From Chloroflexota bacterium (GTDB lineage Bacteria > Chloroflexota > Dormibacteria > Aeolococcales > Aeolococcaceae), in assembly GCA_005880985.1 (NCBI GenBank), contig VBIQ01000009.1, positions 93,025-143,648 on the forward strand: a stretch of DNA of 50,624 bases, given 5' to 3'. A program made the position numbers and the translations under genes. The notes under the pieces are model-generated. The model made no database searches and was not told the DNA's origin. It was given only the letters and a program-made list of their open reading frames with translations. The stretch's first letter is position 1. Each line of letters starts with the position of its first letter. Shown here piece by piece: positions 17,265 through 24,841 of the stretch.

Positions 17265-17587
17265 CCCTGGGTTCGGATCGCCGGCGGTAACGACACGCTG
17301 ATCGGCCGCTCCGCCCATCGGTAGACGTTCGCGGGCCGCCCGGCCCGTCGATGGTCAGACGCGGGCCGCCGCTGGTCGACGTCGAGCAGCCCCAGCTCCG
17401 CCATGCGGTCGAGGTGGTACGCGGCCAGGGATCGCGAGATCTCGATGGCCCGGGCCGCCTCGTCGCGTCCGAGCCCGGCGGGCTGGCCGGCGAGGCCGTA
17501 GAGGGCACGGCGCACCGGGTCGTCCAGGGCGGCGATGGCTGCGATGTCGCGGTGGCGTTCGGCGAGGGCTGCGGCTGCGTCGTCCAC
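17255..17587 (-). CDS. ArsR-like winged-helix regulator, apparently truncated
   Basis: A 110-residue protein starting at GTG with AGGAGG upstream. Residues about 20-90 form a winged helix: DDPVRRALYGLAGQ, GRDEAARAIEISRSLAAYHLDRMAELGLLDV and GRPANVYRWAERPISVSLPP. This matches the N-terminal part of a family of about 200-230-residue regulators in which VSLPPR continues into a ligand-binding domain. Here the frame stops 8 codons after SLPP, within the end of the convergent mycothiol-family gene. Either the sensor domain has been lost by truncation or frameshift, or this is a natural short form. The target is unknown. Confidence 0.65.
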   Translation of the reverse strand: MDDAAAALAERHRDIAAIAALDDPVRRALYGLAGQPAGLGRDEAARAIEISRSLAAYHLDRMAELGLLDVDQRRPASDHRRAGRPANVYRWAERPISVSLPPAIRTQGQS

Positions 17588-17661
17588 GCTGGCCCGCCTC
17601 CTGCGGATGGCTAGAACAGAGCTGGATCCGCTCTCTTGTACGCCGCTTCCCGAGCTATGTC

Positions 17662-17680
17662 AATAAATATTGGTGTTATT
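17662..17680. promoter_or_regulatory. AT-rich dyad upstream of the ArsR-like gene
   Basis: AATAA and TTATT arms flank 9 nt in a short AT-rich island that stands out against the high-GC background. It lies between the ArsR-like gene and the end of the next minus-strand ORF, the usual place for an autoregulatory operator or promoter. Confidence 0.3.
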
Positions 17681-17945
17681 CTTGGCCACCGTACGCCGTG
17701 GCGGGAGCGAGCTCCTCTCTGAGGGCCCAAGTCAGGTGATCGGCGTGCCAATCGCCGACGTCCGCCTGCCGCGGCATGGAATCGCTGCGGATCCCACAGG
17801 CGCAGACCCCGTAGTACGAGGTCCAGGTGGGCTTCTTCTCCCGCAGAGAGGTCAGCCGGTGGCGCGCCTGCTGAGCCTCGCGCACCCGGCCCCGCCCGAA
17901 GAGGACCCGGGCCATCCCCAGGGTCACGTCTGCTGTCGACGACAT
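17676..17945 (-). CDS. Small hypothetical protein with CxC motif
   Basis: An 89-residue ORF beginning MSSTADVTLGMARVLFGRGR, followed by a basic helix REAQQARHRLTSLREKK and then WTSYYGVCACGIRSD and DVGDWHADHLTWALREEL. The mix of aromatic, Cys and acidic residues looks like real protein and not shadow coding, but I recognise no family. The CxC pair and nearby His could bind metal. It may end in or near the AT-rich dyad in front of the ArsR-like gene. Confidence 0.4.
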   Translation of the reverse strand: MSSTADVTLGMARVLFGRGRVREAQQARHRLTSLREKKPTWTSYYGVCACGIRSDSMPRQADVGDWHADHLTWALREELAPATAYGGQE

Positions 17946-18267
17946 CGATCCATCCCCCGGATTCGCTGGATACCCGCCGTCTGAACTCAGCCTCGCCGCT
18001 GGCGACCCGGGCGTCAAGGCAGGGATGTAAAGGTCTGTGTGCCCTGCGGGTTTCCCGCGCGCGCGGCTTCAGTCGGCGGGCCCGATCTCGACGCCCATGA
18101 CGGTCCGGTGGGGAGGCCCGGCCGGCTGCACGGCGACCCCAGTTCGTGCCATCATCTACACAAACGGTTCCAGCAGGGGTTGACCCAAGCCGGACGCTGA
18201 GCCCGGGTGCCGGCTCGATTCCGACGCCGCCCGCTCGCCCGCCCGGCCTGGGCACGGAGGCATCGTC
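17946..18267. other. Intergenic region without a clear gene
   Basis: This 322-bp gap lies between the divergent small CxC protein and the NrtR-like gene. It contains open frames on both strands, but none has a protein-like composition. The only clear signal is GGAGG at 18256-18260, the ribosome binding site of the downstream gene. Confidence 0.5.
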
Positions 18268-18999
18268 ATGGCGCGTGCAGCCCAGGCATCCCTGGCGGTC
18301 AGGGTGGCGGTCTTCAGCTTCGATCCCGACCCGGACACCCCCCCCAGCCGAGCCCTCAACGTGCTCACCGTGGCCGGGCGCCTTCCCGCCGCCGAGGTCG
18401 GTCCCCGCGAGCGGCTGTCGCAGGCCGCCGCGGCCGCGGTGACCGACGCCGGGGCGGATCTCGACGGCCGCCGGGGCGGCCGGGGCCGCTCGGCCCTGCA
18501 CCTCGTCGACGTCGACGACGAGCCGGGCCGGGGCGCCCGGTCTGTCACCGCCCTCTACTACGCCACTGCGCCGTTCGCCGAGGCCGGGGGCCGCGGCCGC
18601 TGGTCGCCGGTGGGCCGCTCTCTCAAGCTCGACGCGGCCGGCACAGCCGCTCTGCGCACCGCCTTGGACAAGCTGCGCGCCGACACCAAGACGGTGGCCA
18701 GCGCGGTCACCCTGCTCGGCGACGTCTTCACCGGCGACGATCTGCTCCGCCTCCACATCGCCCTGCACGGTGGGCCCCAGAGCAGCGAGCGGACCTTCCG
18801 CCGCCGCGTCCAGGAGCTCCGCGACGGCGGCGTGCTCCGCCCGGTGCGCGACAGCGAGGTGCCGGCGCTCCGGCTCCGGGTGCCCCGCTTCCGCTCGCCG
18901 GCGGGGACGGGAGGCCGCCCGCCCGAGCTGCTGCGCTACTCGGGCAGCGGGGGAGAGGACGAGCAGCTCGCCGGCCTGCGCGCCCGCCGTAGCGCCTGA
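18268..18999 (+). CDS. NrtR-like protein: degenerate Nudix domain plus winged helix
   Basis: A 243-residue protein whose N-terminal half resembles a Nudix beta fold (VRVAVFSFDPDPDTPP, ALHLVDVDDEP, VTALYYATAP) but lacks the catalytic Nudix box with its REUXEE core. Its C-terminal part (about 150-225) looks like the NrtR DNA-binding winged helix (LLGDVFTGDDLLRLHIALHG, then RTFRRRVQELRDGGVLRPV). NrtR proteins sense ADP-ribose or related NAD metabolites and repress NAD genes; none lies next to it here. GGAGG precedes ATG 18268 by 7 nt. The assignment rests on pattern and domain order and is moderately secure. Confidence 0.6.
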   Translation: MARAAQASLAVRVAVFSFDPDPDTPPSRALNVLTVAGRLPAAEVGPRERLSQAAAAAVTDAGADLDGRRGGRGRSALHLVDVDDEPGRGARSVTALYYATAPFAEAGGRGRWSPVGRSLKLDAAGTAALRTALDKLRADTKTVASAVTLLGDVFTGDDLLRLHIALHGGPQSSERTFRRRVQELRDGGVLRPVRDSEVPALRLRVPRFRSPAGTGGRPPELLRYSGSGGEDEQLAGLRARRSA

Positions 19000-19003
19000 C
19001 GGC

Positions 19004-19471
19004 TCAGCCCGCGTCGGCCGGCCAGGGACCTTCGCCGCTGCTCAGCACCAGGGTGACCGGCCCGTCGTTCTCCAGTTCGACGTCCATGTGAGCTCCGAAG
19101 CGGCCGGTGGCGACGCTGTGGCCGCGGCGGCGGAGCTCGGCACAGAAGGTGTCGCAGAGTTGCTCGGCCTGCTCGGGCGGGGCGGCGCCGATGAAGGACG
19201 GCCGGTGGCCGCGTGAGGTGTCGCCGTAGAGGGTGAACTGGCTGACCACCAGCACCGCCCCGCCGTGGGCGGCGAGGTCGAGGTTCATCCGGCCCGCGTC
19301 GTCGGGGAAGATCCGCAGGGTGGCGACCCGTCCGGCGAGGTGGGCGGCGGTGCGCTCGTCGTCGGAGGGGCCGACGCCGAGGAGGACGCAGAGCCCGGGG
19401 CCGATCTCACCGACTGTCTGACCGTCGACGCGGACGGCAGCGCGGGAGACCCGCTGGACGACCGTCCTCAC
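19004..19471 (-). CDS. dtd: D-aminoacyl-tRNA deacylase
   Basis: A 155-residue DTD. MRTVVQRVSRAAVRVDG opens the protein; SQFTLYGDTSRGHRPSF and the C-terminal ENDGPVTLVL are the two conserved active-site motifs. The first supplies the SQFTL segment, and the second replaces the usual NxGPVT with NDGPVT, as is common. It cleaves D-amino acids from tRNAs. It starts with GTG 7 bp after the stop of the upstream gene, so the pair forms an operon. Confidence 0.93.
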   Translation of the reverse strand: MRTVVQRVSRAAVRVDGQTVGEIGPGLCVLLGVGPSDDERTAAHLAGRVATLRIFPDDAGRMNLDLAAHGGAVLVVSQFTLYGDTSRGHRPSFIGAAPPEQAEQLCDTFCAELRRRGHSVATGRFGAHMDVELENDGPVTLVLSSGEGPWPADAG

Positions 19472-19478
19472 CCCCCGA

Positions 19479-20102
19479 TCACGAGAGGAAGCGCAGCCCC
19501 CGGTAGATCCGCATCGCCTCGGCCTCCGCCTGGAGGAAGTCGGGCGCCGAGGCGCGCATCCCGTGCACCCGGAAGCTCCAGATGCGCCGCTCGGTGTCGG
19601 TGGCCTCGACCGTGCCGAAGGCCGAGCCCAGCGCCCGCGGCGGGAACATCTCGATCACCGCGTCGGGCATCCGCTTGAAGATGGGCCGGGCGACCAGCAC
19701 CGCTTCGAGGGCGGCCCCGTCCGGCAGCCGGCCGGCGATCAGCTCGACGAAGCGGAGCTTGGCGATGGGGTTGTCGGGGTCGCGCACCTGGACGCGGACG
19801 CCGAAGCGCTCGCTCAGGTCGCGCAGGGCGAAGAGAAGGGCGAGCGCGTCGGTCTCGTCGCGGTCGATGCGGAGGAAGCCGGCGGCGGAGAGGGGACCGG
19901 CGTCGGGCGACTCGGCGATCGCGGCGGTGGCGGCGTGGCGGAAGAACTCCATGGAGAAGAGGTCGCGGGAGAGCTTGTCGGCCAGCCAGGGGCGGTCACC
20001 GCGCCACTCGCGGGTCGCGGCGAGCTCCTCGAGGCGGTGGTGCAGAGCCTCGCGGTCCTCGGGCCGGAGGCCGAAGACGCGTGTGTGGATGACCCGGCCC
20101 AT
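19479..20102 (-). CDS. Conserved hypothetical protein upstream of dtd
   Basis: A 207-residue protein (MGRVIHTRVFGLRPEDREALHHRLEEL...) rich in charged helices, with WLADKLSRDLFSMEFFRHAATAAI and ALLFALRDLSERFGVRVQVRDPDNPIAKLRFVEL. No signal peptide or membrane helix is seen. I do not recognise the family. ATG 20102 is preferred to the ATG 9 bp upstream because TAGAAT lies exactly 7 nt before it, a leaderless layout, and neither start has a Shine-Dalgarno sequence. It is co-oriented with and 7 bp from dtd, hinting at an RNA- or translation-related role, which is only inference. Confidence 0.6.
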   Translation of the reverse strand: MGRVIHTRVFGLRPEDREALHHRLEELAATREWRGDRPWLADKLSRDLFSMEFFRHAATAAIAESPDAGPLSAAGFLRIDRDETDALALLFALRDLSERFGVRVQVRDPDNPIAKLRFVELIAGRLPDGAALEAVLVARPIFKRMPDAVIEMFPPRALGSAFGTVEATDTERRIWSFRVHGMRASAPDFLQAEAEAMRIYRGLRFLS

Positions 20103-20199
20103 GAGGGCCATTCTACGGACGGGAGGCGAGTTGGACGGGCGGTGGGATGGTCGCAGATGAGTTCGAAAGCGGTGGTACCCTCTCTCGCCGCGTTCCGGG

Positions 20200-20272
20200 G
20201 CCGAGGTAGCTCAGTTGGTAGAGCACAGGTCTGAAAAACCTGGTGTCGGCGGTTCGATTCCGCCCCTCGGCA
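20200..20272 (+). tRNA. tRNA-Phe (GAA)
   Basis: A complete 73-nt cloverleaf: acceptor GCCGAGG/CCTCGGC, D arm GCTC...GAGC, and anticodon stem CAGGT/ACCTG enclosing CTGAAAA, so the anticodon is GAA. The T arm is GGCGG-TTCGATT-CCGCC and the discriminator is A. CCA is not encoded. It marks the left flank of the integrative element. Confidence 0.97.
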
Positions 20273-20320
20273 CTTTGTATGGCCAGAGGAGCCACACGTG
20301 GACCCACGGTGATTGGATGA

Positions 20321-20364
20321 CTCTGGATCAGCCAATCAGAGGTTCGAATCCTCTCTCCCCAGCA
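20321..20364 (+). repeat. Left att-like repeat A: tRNA-Gln(CUG) 3' half
   Basis: The sequence runs from an anticodon loop CTCTGGA (CTG anticodon) through a T arm AGAGG-TTCGAAT-CCTCT to an acceptor 3' strand CTCCCCA, a G discriminator and CA. No matching 5' acceptor TGGGGAG or D arm is found upstream; the best candidate, TGGCCAG, mismatches at two positions. It is therefore a remnant left by site-specific recombination, not a working tRNA. Bases 20321-20339 are identical to repeat C and 20339-20359 to repeat B. Confidence 0.7.
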
Positions 20365-20473
20365 CCCGGATTCCAATTCGCAGAACGTCCATCAGGGCGG
20401 CCGCAGCGTAAAGAGCGCCGATAAGCGCGATAGTCGGGCGCCGGCGCTCCAGCCGGCCCCACAATGGTCGAAG

Positions 20474-21404
20474 ATGGCTGTCGCTGCGCTCACTCTGCCC
20501 CTGGCGTTCGACGACGCTTGGCACGACTTCTCCATCAGTCTGCGCGCCAAAAACGTCTCGCCCCACACCGTGGACGCCTACCAGGCTGCGGCCTTCCAGC
20601 TGCGCGACTTTTTGGCCGACCGCGATCGGTCGACCGCGCCGGCCGACATCAGCCGTGGTGACGTTCAGGCGTTCATCGCCGGGCTGCTGTCAACGCGCAG
20701 CGCGGCGACCGCGAACACGCGGTATTGGGGCCTGCGGGCACTCTTCGGCTGGCTGGCCGAGGAAGGCGAGATCGCCGAATCCCCGCTCCACAACGTCAAG
20801 CCACCAGCCGTCGAAGATCGGCCGCCTAACGTCCTCACGGACGACGAGGTCCGCAAGCTGCTTGCCGCCTGCGGCCCTGCCAGCGGCGGCACCTTTCCGC
20901 AGCGACGTGACCTCGCCATCGTCCGACTCCTCTACGACGGCGGCCTGCGCGTCGGCGAGCTGGCCGGCATGACCGTCGGCGAACTGAGCGTGGATCGCGG
21001 GATGGCCCGCGTCATGGGCAAGGGACGCCGAGAGCGCGACGTATTCTTCGGCCCGGCGACGGCACTGGCCATCAACCGCTATCTTCGGGTGCGCATATCG
21101 CATCTACACGCGAAGTCGCCGCGCCTGTGGCTGGGAACCAAAGGCCCGCTTACGGAATCGGGCGTCGGGCAGATGCTCAAGGACCGGGCGGTGCAAGCTG
21201 GCCTCAACCCCGCACTCAATTCACGCCCATCTCTTCCGCCATACCTTCGCGGACCGGTGGAAGGCTGCGGGCGGCTCGGAGGAAGGGCTGATGACGGTCG
21301 GGGGCTGGCGATCACCGATCATCATGCGCCGCTACGCTCGGTCACAAGCGGCCGCACGTGGAGGCGACGAGCATCGCCGCTTGGCGCTCGGCGACCGACT
21401 CTAG
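20474..21404 (+). pseudogene. Tyrosine recombinase (phage-type integrase), frameshifted near its C-terminus
   Basis: The first frame gives an N-terminal SAM-like core-binding domain (residues about 10-95, VSPHTVDAYQAAAFQLRDFL) and the start of the catalytic domain, with the first catalytic Arg in LLYDGGLRVGELAGM and Lys in MGKGRRER. From 21222 the family sequence continues in the next frame: HAHLFRHTFADRW supplies the HxxR box, and VGGWRSPIIMRRYARS supplies the Trp/His position and nucleophile Tyr, ending at TAG 21402-21404. Without the shift the first frame runs to 21466 with non-family sequence. A single-base change near 21215-21222, either real or a sequencing error, therefore separates the active-site halves. 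It is the element's integrase, facing inwards from repeat A. Confidence 0.82.
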
Positions 21405-21449
21405 CGCCCTTCGTGCGCTCGACCCCGAGCCGGCCGCAGACTCAACGGT

Positions 21450-21701
21450 GTGGCCGCCAAAGGTAAGAATCCCAGCCTCGTCCTAGCCGGGCGCCTCGGC
21501 GCCTACGTCACACACTCACGGCATGACGTCCGCGAGCTCACCAGGCCGGCGCGGGAGGCGTTCGCCAGTCGCTTCGAGCGGCAGGTCGACCCCGAAGGCC
21601 TCCTATCGGCCGACGAGCGGGCGCGGCGCGGGGAGGCGGCCCGCAAAGCGCATTTCACGCGGCTGGCGCTGGCGAGCGTGCTGGCGCGAAATCGCGGTTG
21701 A
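21450..21701 (+). CDS. Small conserved actinobacterial-type protein
   Basis: An 83-residue protein beginning with GTG. The block ARRGEAARKAHFTRLALAS, preceded by REAFASRFERQVDPEG, matches a small uncharacterised protein type that recurs beside integrases and in many high-GC genomes. It is helical and basic, with no recognised catalytic residues. It follows the recombinase in the same direction and is probably cargo or an accessory DNA-binding factor of the element; that role is inference. Confidence 0.65.
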   Translation: MAAKGKNPSLVLAGRLGAYVTHSRHDVRELTRPAREAFASRFERQVDPEGLLSADERARRGEAARKAHFTRLALASVLARNRG

Positions 21702-21716
21702 CACGGCGCGGGCGTT

Positions 21717-22238
21717 GTGGCGGCCACCGGACGCCAGGCAATCGTCATTTCCGGGGTGCCGGGTACCGGCAAGTCGACGTTCGCGGGCTGGCTTCAGCGC
21801 GAGCGCGGGTTCACGCATGTCGACGCAGACCACGGTGGGCTGAACCGCCCGGAGCTTCGCAAGTGGCTGCCCGACTGCCAGGCGCCGAGCGCTGACGTCG
21901 AGCCGTTCTGCGATGCCTTACGCGCCCTGGGGGAGCGCGTCGTACTCGATTGGGGATTCCCGGTGGTTTGCCTTCCGGTGATCCGCGCGATACACGCGGC
22001 CGGCGTCACCGCATGGTGGTTCGATGGCGACCGGGCAGCCGCTCGAAAGGCATTCATTGAGCGGCGCACGGCTTCCGTGAACGACCTAGACAGGCAGATG
22101 GCTGCTATCGCAAGGCATGAGGCAGAGCTCGCGATCTTCTATGAGGATCGGCTGATCTATGCCGTGGCCGAGGACGGCACATTCGCCCCGCCGCTAGTCG
22201 TCTTTCAGACAATCTTCAAGACCGAGTGCGAAGTCTAG
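21717..22238 (+). CDS. P-loop kinase-like AAA_33/zeta-type NTPase
   Basis: A 173-residue P-loop protein with Walker A GVPGTGKST at residues 13-21, a DADHGG segment about 20 residues later, and ERVVLDWGFPVV as the probable Walker B strand. AARKAFIERR provides basic residues of a lid region. The size and layout fit stand-alone small-molecule or RNA kinases and zeta-toxin-like NTPases. No antitoxin is obvious, although the preceding 83-residue gene ends 15 bp upstream. The substrate cannot be assigned. Confidence 0.72.
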   Translation: MAATGRQAIVISGVPGTGKSTFAGWLQRERGFTHVDADHGGLNRPELRKWLPDCQAPSADVEPFCDALRALGERVVLDWGFPVVCLPVIRAIHAAGVTAWWFDGDRAAARKAFIERRTASVNDLDRQMAAIARHEAELAIFYEDRLIYAVAEDGTFAPPLVVFQTIFKTECEV

Positions 22239-22312
22239 CTGACTTCGGGTGCCCGCGTTTGCGCGAGCGTCACAATGGGCATATACATTTCATGCCAAAG
22301 GAGTCCGCGCCT

Positions 22313-22597
22313 ATGCGTCCGCGTCCTCGCGCCAAGTTGTCCGCTGGTGATGTTCTGGCGATCCGACGTCAACGAGCCGACGGGGCCAGCCTGCGCGTGC
22401 TCGCCGCCGCGTTCGGCGTGTCCACGTCGTCGATCTCCAGGGTGGCCCTGCGGCTGACCTGGTACCGAATAAAGCGAACGCCCAGCGGCGTGCTAGCCGG
22501 CTGGGCGTTCACCGAGAATTGCAATAAGAAGCATACCACCCGCTGCCGCCGGGAAGTAGCGGTGCCGTGTCGACGCGGCTGGCGTTGGGTTCGCTAG
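22313..22597 (+). CDS. Small helix-turn-helix protein, possibly altered at its C-terminus
   Basis: A protein of up to 94 residues. Residues about 8-45 form a resolvase/phage-type helix-turn-helix: LSAGDVLAIRRQRADGASLR, then VLAAAFGVSTSSISRVALRLTWYRI. AAAGGAG at 22297-22303 sets ATG 22313. After the HTH the reading passes through a perfect hairpin (22476-22510) and becomes Cys/Arg-rich and unlike protein, so the real product may end near 22470; a TAA occurs there in the adjacent frame. It is likely a DNA-binding regulator of the element. The end overlaps the convergent minus-strand gene by 4 bp. Confidence 0.6.
   Translation: MRPRPRAKLSAGDVLAIRRQRADGASLRVLAAAFGVSTSSISRVALRLTWYRIKRTPSGVLAGWAFTENCNKKHTTRCRREVAVPCRRGWRWVR
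22476..22510. repeat. 11-bp inverted repeat (hairpin) in the HTH gene tail
   Basis: Perfect arms GAACGCCCAGC and GCTGGGCGTTC enclose 13 nt. There is no T-run on either side. It sits where the HTH protein would naturally end and may be a terminator-like or regulatory hairpin. Confidence 0.5.
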
Positions 22598-22857
22598 GTG
22601 CCTTCCGGTTGGCCCTGCTCGTCCAGGCGGTCCATGAAGACGTGGACGACATCTACTGTCAGTTCGCGGTCTTCTTGCTCGGACAGAGGAGTATTAGTTG
22701 TGAGGGTCCAACCGACAAAGCGCACCCTGTACCCGACGCGCCCTGTCTGGTCCGGAGCTTCTAAGAGGAAGATATCTCCCCTATGGGGAACAGCGGATGC
22801 TTCTGCGACCCCAAGAACGGTGTGTGGCTCCTTCAGGAGGACGAACCGGAGATGCAT
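22594..22857 (-). CDS. Hypothetical protein, last gene of the SIR2 operon
   Basis: An 87-residue protein (MHLRFVLLKEPHTVLGVAEA...) with an alternating beta pattern: DIFLLEAP, GYRVRFVGWTLTT, then an acidic ELTVDVVHVFMDRLDEQ helix. AAAGGA lies just before its ATG. I recognise no family. It follows the small membrane protein by about 10 bp in the same direction and is therefore probably the last gene of the SIR2-centred operon. A role as a small binding or immunity partner is possible but unsupported. Confidence 0.5.
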   Translation of the reverse strand: MHLRFVLLKEPHTVLGVAEASAVPHRGDIFLLEAPDQTGRVGYRVRFVGWTLTTNTPLSEQEDRELTVDVVHVFMDRLDEQGQPEGT

Positions 22858-22867
22858 TTCCTTTGTG

Positions 22868-23128
22868 TTAGCTCTTATTCGGTGTGAAGAAGTAGCCGAA
22901 CATCAACCCAAGGCCTCCTGACACCGCGCTTATCTCAGCCGCGGCCGTCGTTCCTAACTGACTTGGGTTTCGGATAAGCACCCCGACGAACACAAGGCCG
23001 AACAGGGCTAGCCCGCATAGCATGAACACCAGCGTCAGCATTCCTCGCGCTGGATCGGGGCCAGTGGCTACCGCCTCAAAAACAATCCGTGGCAGCGAGC
23101 GACCCGGCGGCAGAAGCCAATTCCTCAC
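22868..23128 (-). CDS. Small membrane protein of the SIR2 operon
   Basis: An 86-residue protein with a cytoplasm-like N-terminal segment, one strong membrane helix (about residues 30-52, LTLVFMLCGLALFGLVFVGV) and a shorter hydrophobic C-terminal segment (GGLGLMFGYFF). Its GTG start overlaps the stop of the 147-residue gene by 4 bp (GTGA), a sign of translational coupling. No family is recognised. In defence operons such small membrane proteins can be pore-forming effectors or anchors; here this is inference from context only. Confidence 0.6.
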   Translation of the reverse strand: MRNWLLPPGRSLPRIVFEAVATGPDPARGMLTLVFMLCGLALFGLVFVGVLIRNPSQLGTTAAAEISAVSGGLGLMFGYFFTPNKS

Positions 23129-23568
23129 TTGTCAGGCTGCGGAGTTTTGCCCGAAAGATCAATTGACCGCGTGCGGCCACGGCGATCGCGAATTAGTATT
23201 TGCGCACCATCCGCGGCAGCCTTTCGGATGTGCACCCAGAAGGACGCGGCGTAGTTGAGCTCCTCCGACGGACTCCTGTCAGCGATTCTAGCGAGCGCCT
23301 CCATGTCGTCTGCGACGTCGCGCGCCATGTCAGCGCGCACGGTGACGACCTCGCCACTCTCGCCCTGAGGCGGGTCCACTCTGGGGTCTTGGATGGTGAC
23401 CGTGTCGCTGATGGTGTGGACCCCAACGCGGATGCCGGACTGCATGGACCTGACCATCCACTGGATCATGGAGGGGTCAGGTGACGCGGCGGCCATTCCG
23501 CCCTGCCTCGCCATTTCGGCGAGCATGCTTTCCGAGAGCCACTCGCTCGGATCAAGTTCCTTAGTCAC
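23125..23568 (-). CDS. Uncharacterised protein coupled to the SIR2 gene
   Basis: A 147-residue soluble protein (MTKELDPSEWLSESMLAEMA...). The first third is helical with MIQWMVRSMQSGIRVGVHTISD; the middle has GEVVTVRADMARDVADDMEALARIA; the end is ILIRDRRGRTRSIDLSG. No family is recognised. It starts with GTG, overlaps the end of the SIR2 gene by 8 bp and the start of the membrane protein by 4 bp, so its expression is tied to both. The strict coupling argues that the three products act together. Confidence 0.6.
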   Translation of the reverse strand: MTKELDPSEWLSESMLAEMARQGGMAAASPDPSMIQWMVRSMQSGIRVGVHTISDTVTIQDPRVDPPQGESGEVVTVRADMARDVADDMEALARIADRSPSEELNYAASFWVHIRKAAADGAQILIRDRRGRTRSIDLSGKTPQPDK

Positions 23569-24817
23569 GGCATGCCGTATCCTGCCACACCCTCGCTCGC
23601 GGCGGCCGGCAAAAACAAGTCGGGGCCGACGCCCGGCGTGAGGGCTCAGGGCATGGCCAGAAAGCCGACCCGCTCCGACCGTCTCGACAAGGGGCTGCCC
23701 TCGATGCCGTCGCGGAGGCGAGCCAGCGGTGGAGGCTGACCAGCCCCCCTCGTTGGAACCGGGGAGCCTTCATGACAACAGGGCAGAGAAGTCCCGTTGC
23801 GCCATATATGCGGAGAAGCCTGCCGTCGGTGAGGCCCGGACGACATCTGCCAATTCCCGCCCGCTGCAGCGTTGCCGCGACAGTCTGAGCCGTGTCGACG
23901 TTGGCGTCGACGACCTCGACTGGCATTCGCGCGACCGTCGGGCGCGCACCGCGCCACAGGTCCCACCAGTGGCTCTCGCGTCCCTTCCATCCGATGACGA
24001 GCACTCGGCTGACCTGCGGCAAGACCTCGTCGCGCAGGATACGTAGGTGCTCGGTTGGCAGGTCGAAGTCTGCCTCTGTCTTGCGCTCGGTCGGCACCGC
24101 GATCGCGGGCACTGGAACCAGGCGACCATGTGAGAACTCATACGGATCGCCTACCTCGTAGTCACCACTCAATTCGATGTCGACGAAGCGGTCGAGAAGC
24201 CATCGGGAATTGTCCTCTCGACTTCCACCAGTCCATGAGGCGGCCACGTTGGTTGAAATGCGCCGCCAGTTCACGGACCCGTGCAACTTGATGATGCGTA
24301 ACCGGTCATCGCGCACATAGGAGCCGATGTCCGAGAAGTCCATGCCCAGACTGTCATAGCAGGCCGTTTCGAGCAACGTGTCGTAGTTGAATGTCAGATA
24401 GCAAACACGGCCGGCCCCAGAATCGATCCATTCTCCGAGGCGATCGACGAGAAGGTGGTGGTTCGTCACACCATGCGCCTCGTCGAGTGCCCATTGGTGC
24501 GTCGATTGCTCGACGACGTCGTGCAGGTAGTAGCGCGCAGCAGCGAGCTGGCGCCGGACCGCTATACGGTCGCGGGCCTCGGAGGCGATCCGCTCAAACT
24601 CATGCTCAAGCGACACGCTGCTGTCGGTTGCCGCGGCGCGCAGCCGGGGCACGAGCGGCCGGACTGGCGGGTAGCGATCGATGGTCTGACCGAACAGAAA
24701 TCGGTTCGCGAACAGTTCTGAGGCGAGCGGTGGGCGGTTGGCGGCGGCGACGGTTGATGCAGGGCGCGCCGGGTCAGAATCGTATGATGCACCAGCGCCG
24801 AGGATGACGAGAAGCAT
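23561..24817 (-). CDS. SIR2-like NAD-binding defence-type protein
   Basis: A 418-residue protein with the SIR2-like core used in anti-phage systems: MLLVILGAGASYDSDP (nucleotide-binding Gly-rich loop, residues 7-11), YLTFNYDTLLE with the presumed catalytic Asn144, and IIKLHGSVNW with His179. Proteins with these three motifs, such as ThsA and DSR effectors, hydrolyse NAD to halt infected cells. VLVIGWKGRESHWWDL (about residue 283) is the usual later strand. The last 65 or so residues turn Ala/Arg/Pro/Cys-rich and may be a non-homologous tail. It lies 24 bp after the 166-residue gene and overlaps the next gene by 8 bp. No TIR, Argonaute or other known partner is adjacent. Confidence 0.82.
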   Translation of the reverse strand: MLLVILGAGASYDSDPARPASTVAAANRPPLASELFANRFLFGQTIDRYPPVRPLVPRLRAAATDSSVSLEHEFERIASEARDRIAVRRQLAAARYYLHDVVEQSTHQWALDEAHGVTNHHLLVDRLGEWIDSGAGRVCYLTFNYDTLLETACYDSLGMDFSDIGSYVRDDRLRIIKLHGSVNWRRISTNVAASWTGGSREDNSRWLLDRFVDIELSGDYEVGDPYEFSHGRLVPVPAIAVPTERKTEADFDLPTEHLRILRDEVLPQVSRVLVIGWKGRESHWWDLWRGARPTVARMPVEVVDANVDTAQTVAATLQRAGIGRCRPGLTDGRLLRIYGATGLLCPVVMKAPRFQRGGLVSLHRWLASATASRAAPCRDGRSGSAFWPCPEPSRRASAPTCFCRPPRARVWQDTACRD

Positions 24818-24841
24818 TGGATGAGGCCGGGTGTCGGTTAT

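Noticed and set aside
17611..18768. Minus-strand open frame of 385 codons across the NrtR-like gene
   Set aside because: It runs antisense to a gene with clear domains and a ribosome binding site, and its translation is low-complexity.
20280..20362. A complete tRNA-Gln starting at TGGCCAG
   Set aside because: The acceptor has two mismatches, no standard D arm can be drawn and the length would be 83 nt; a 3'-half remnant fits better.
22476..22510. Rho-independent terminator of the HTH gene
   Set aside because: The 11-bp stem is perfect but no T-run follows on either strand, so it was listed only as an inverted repeat.
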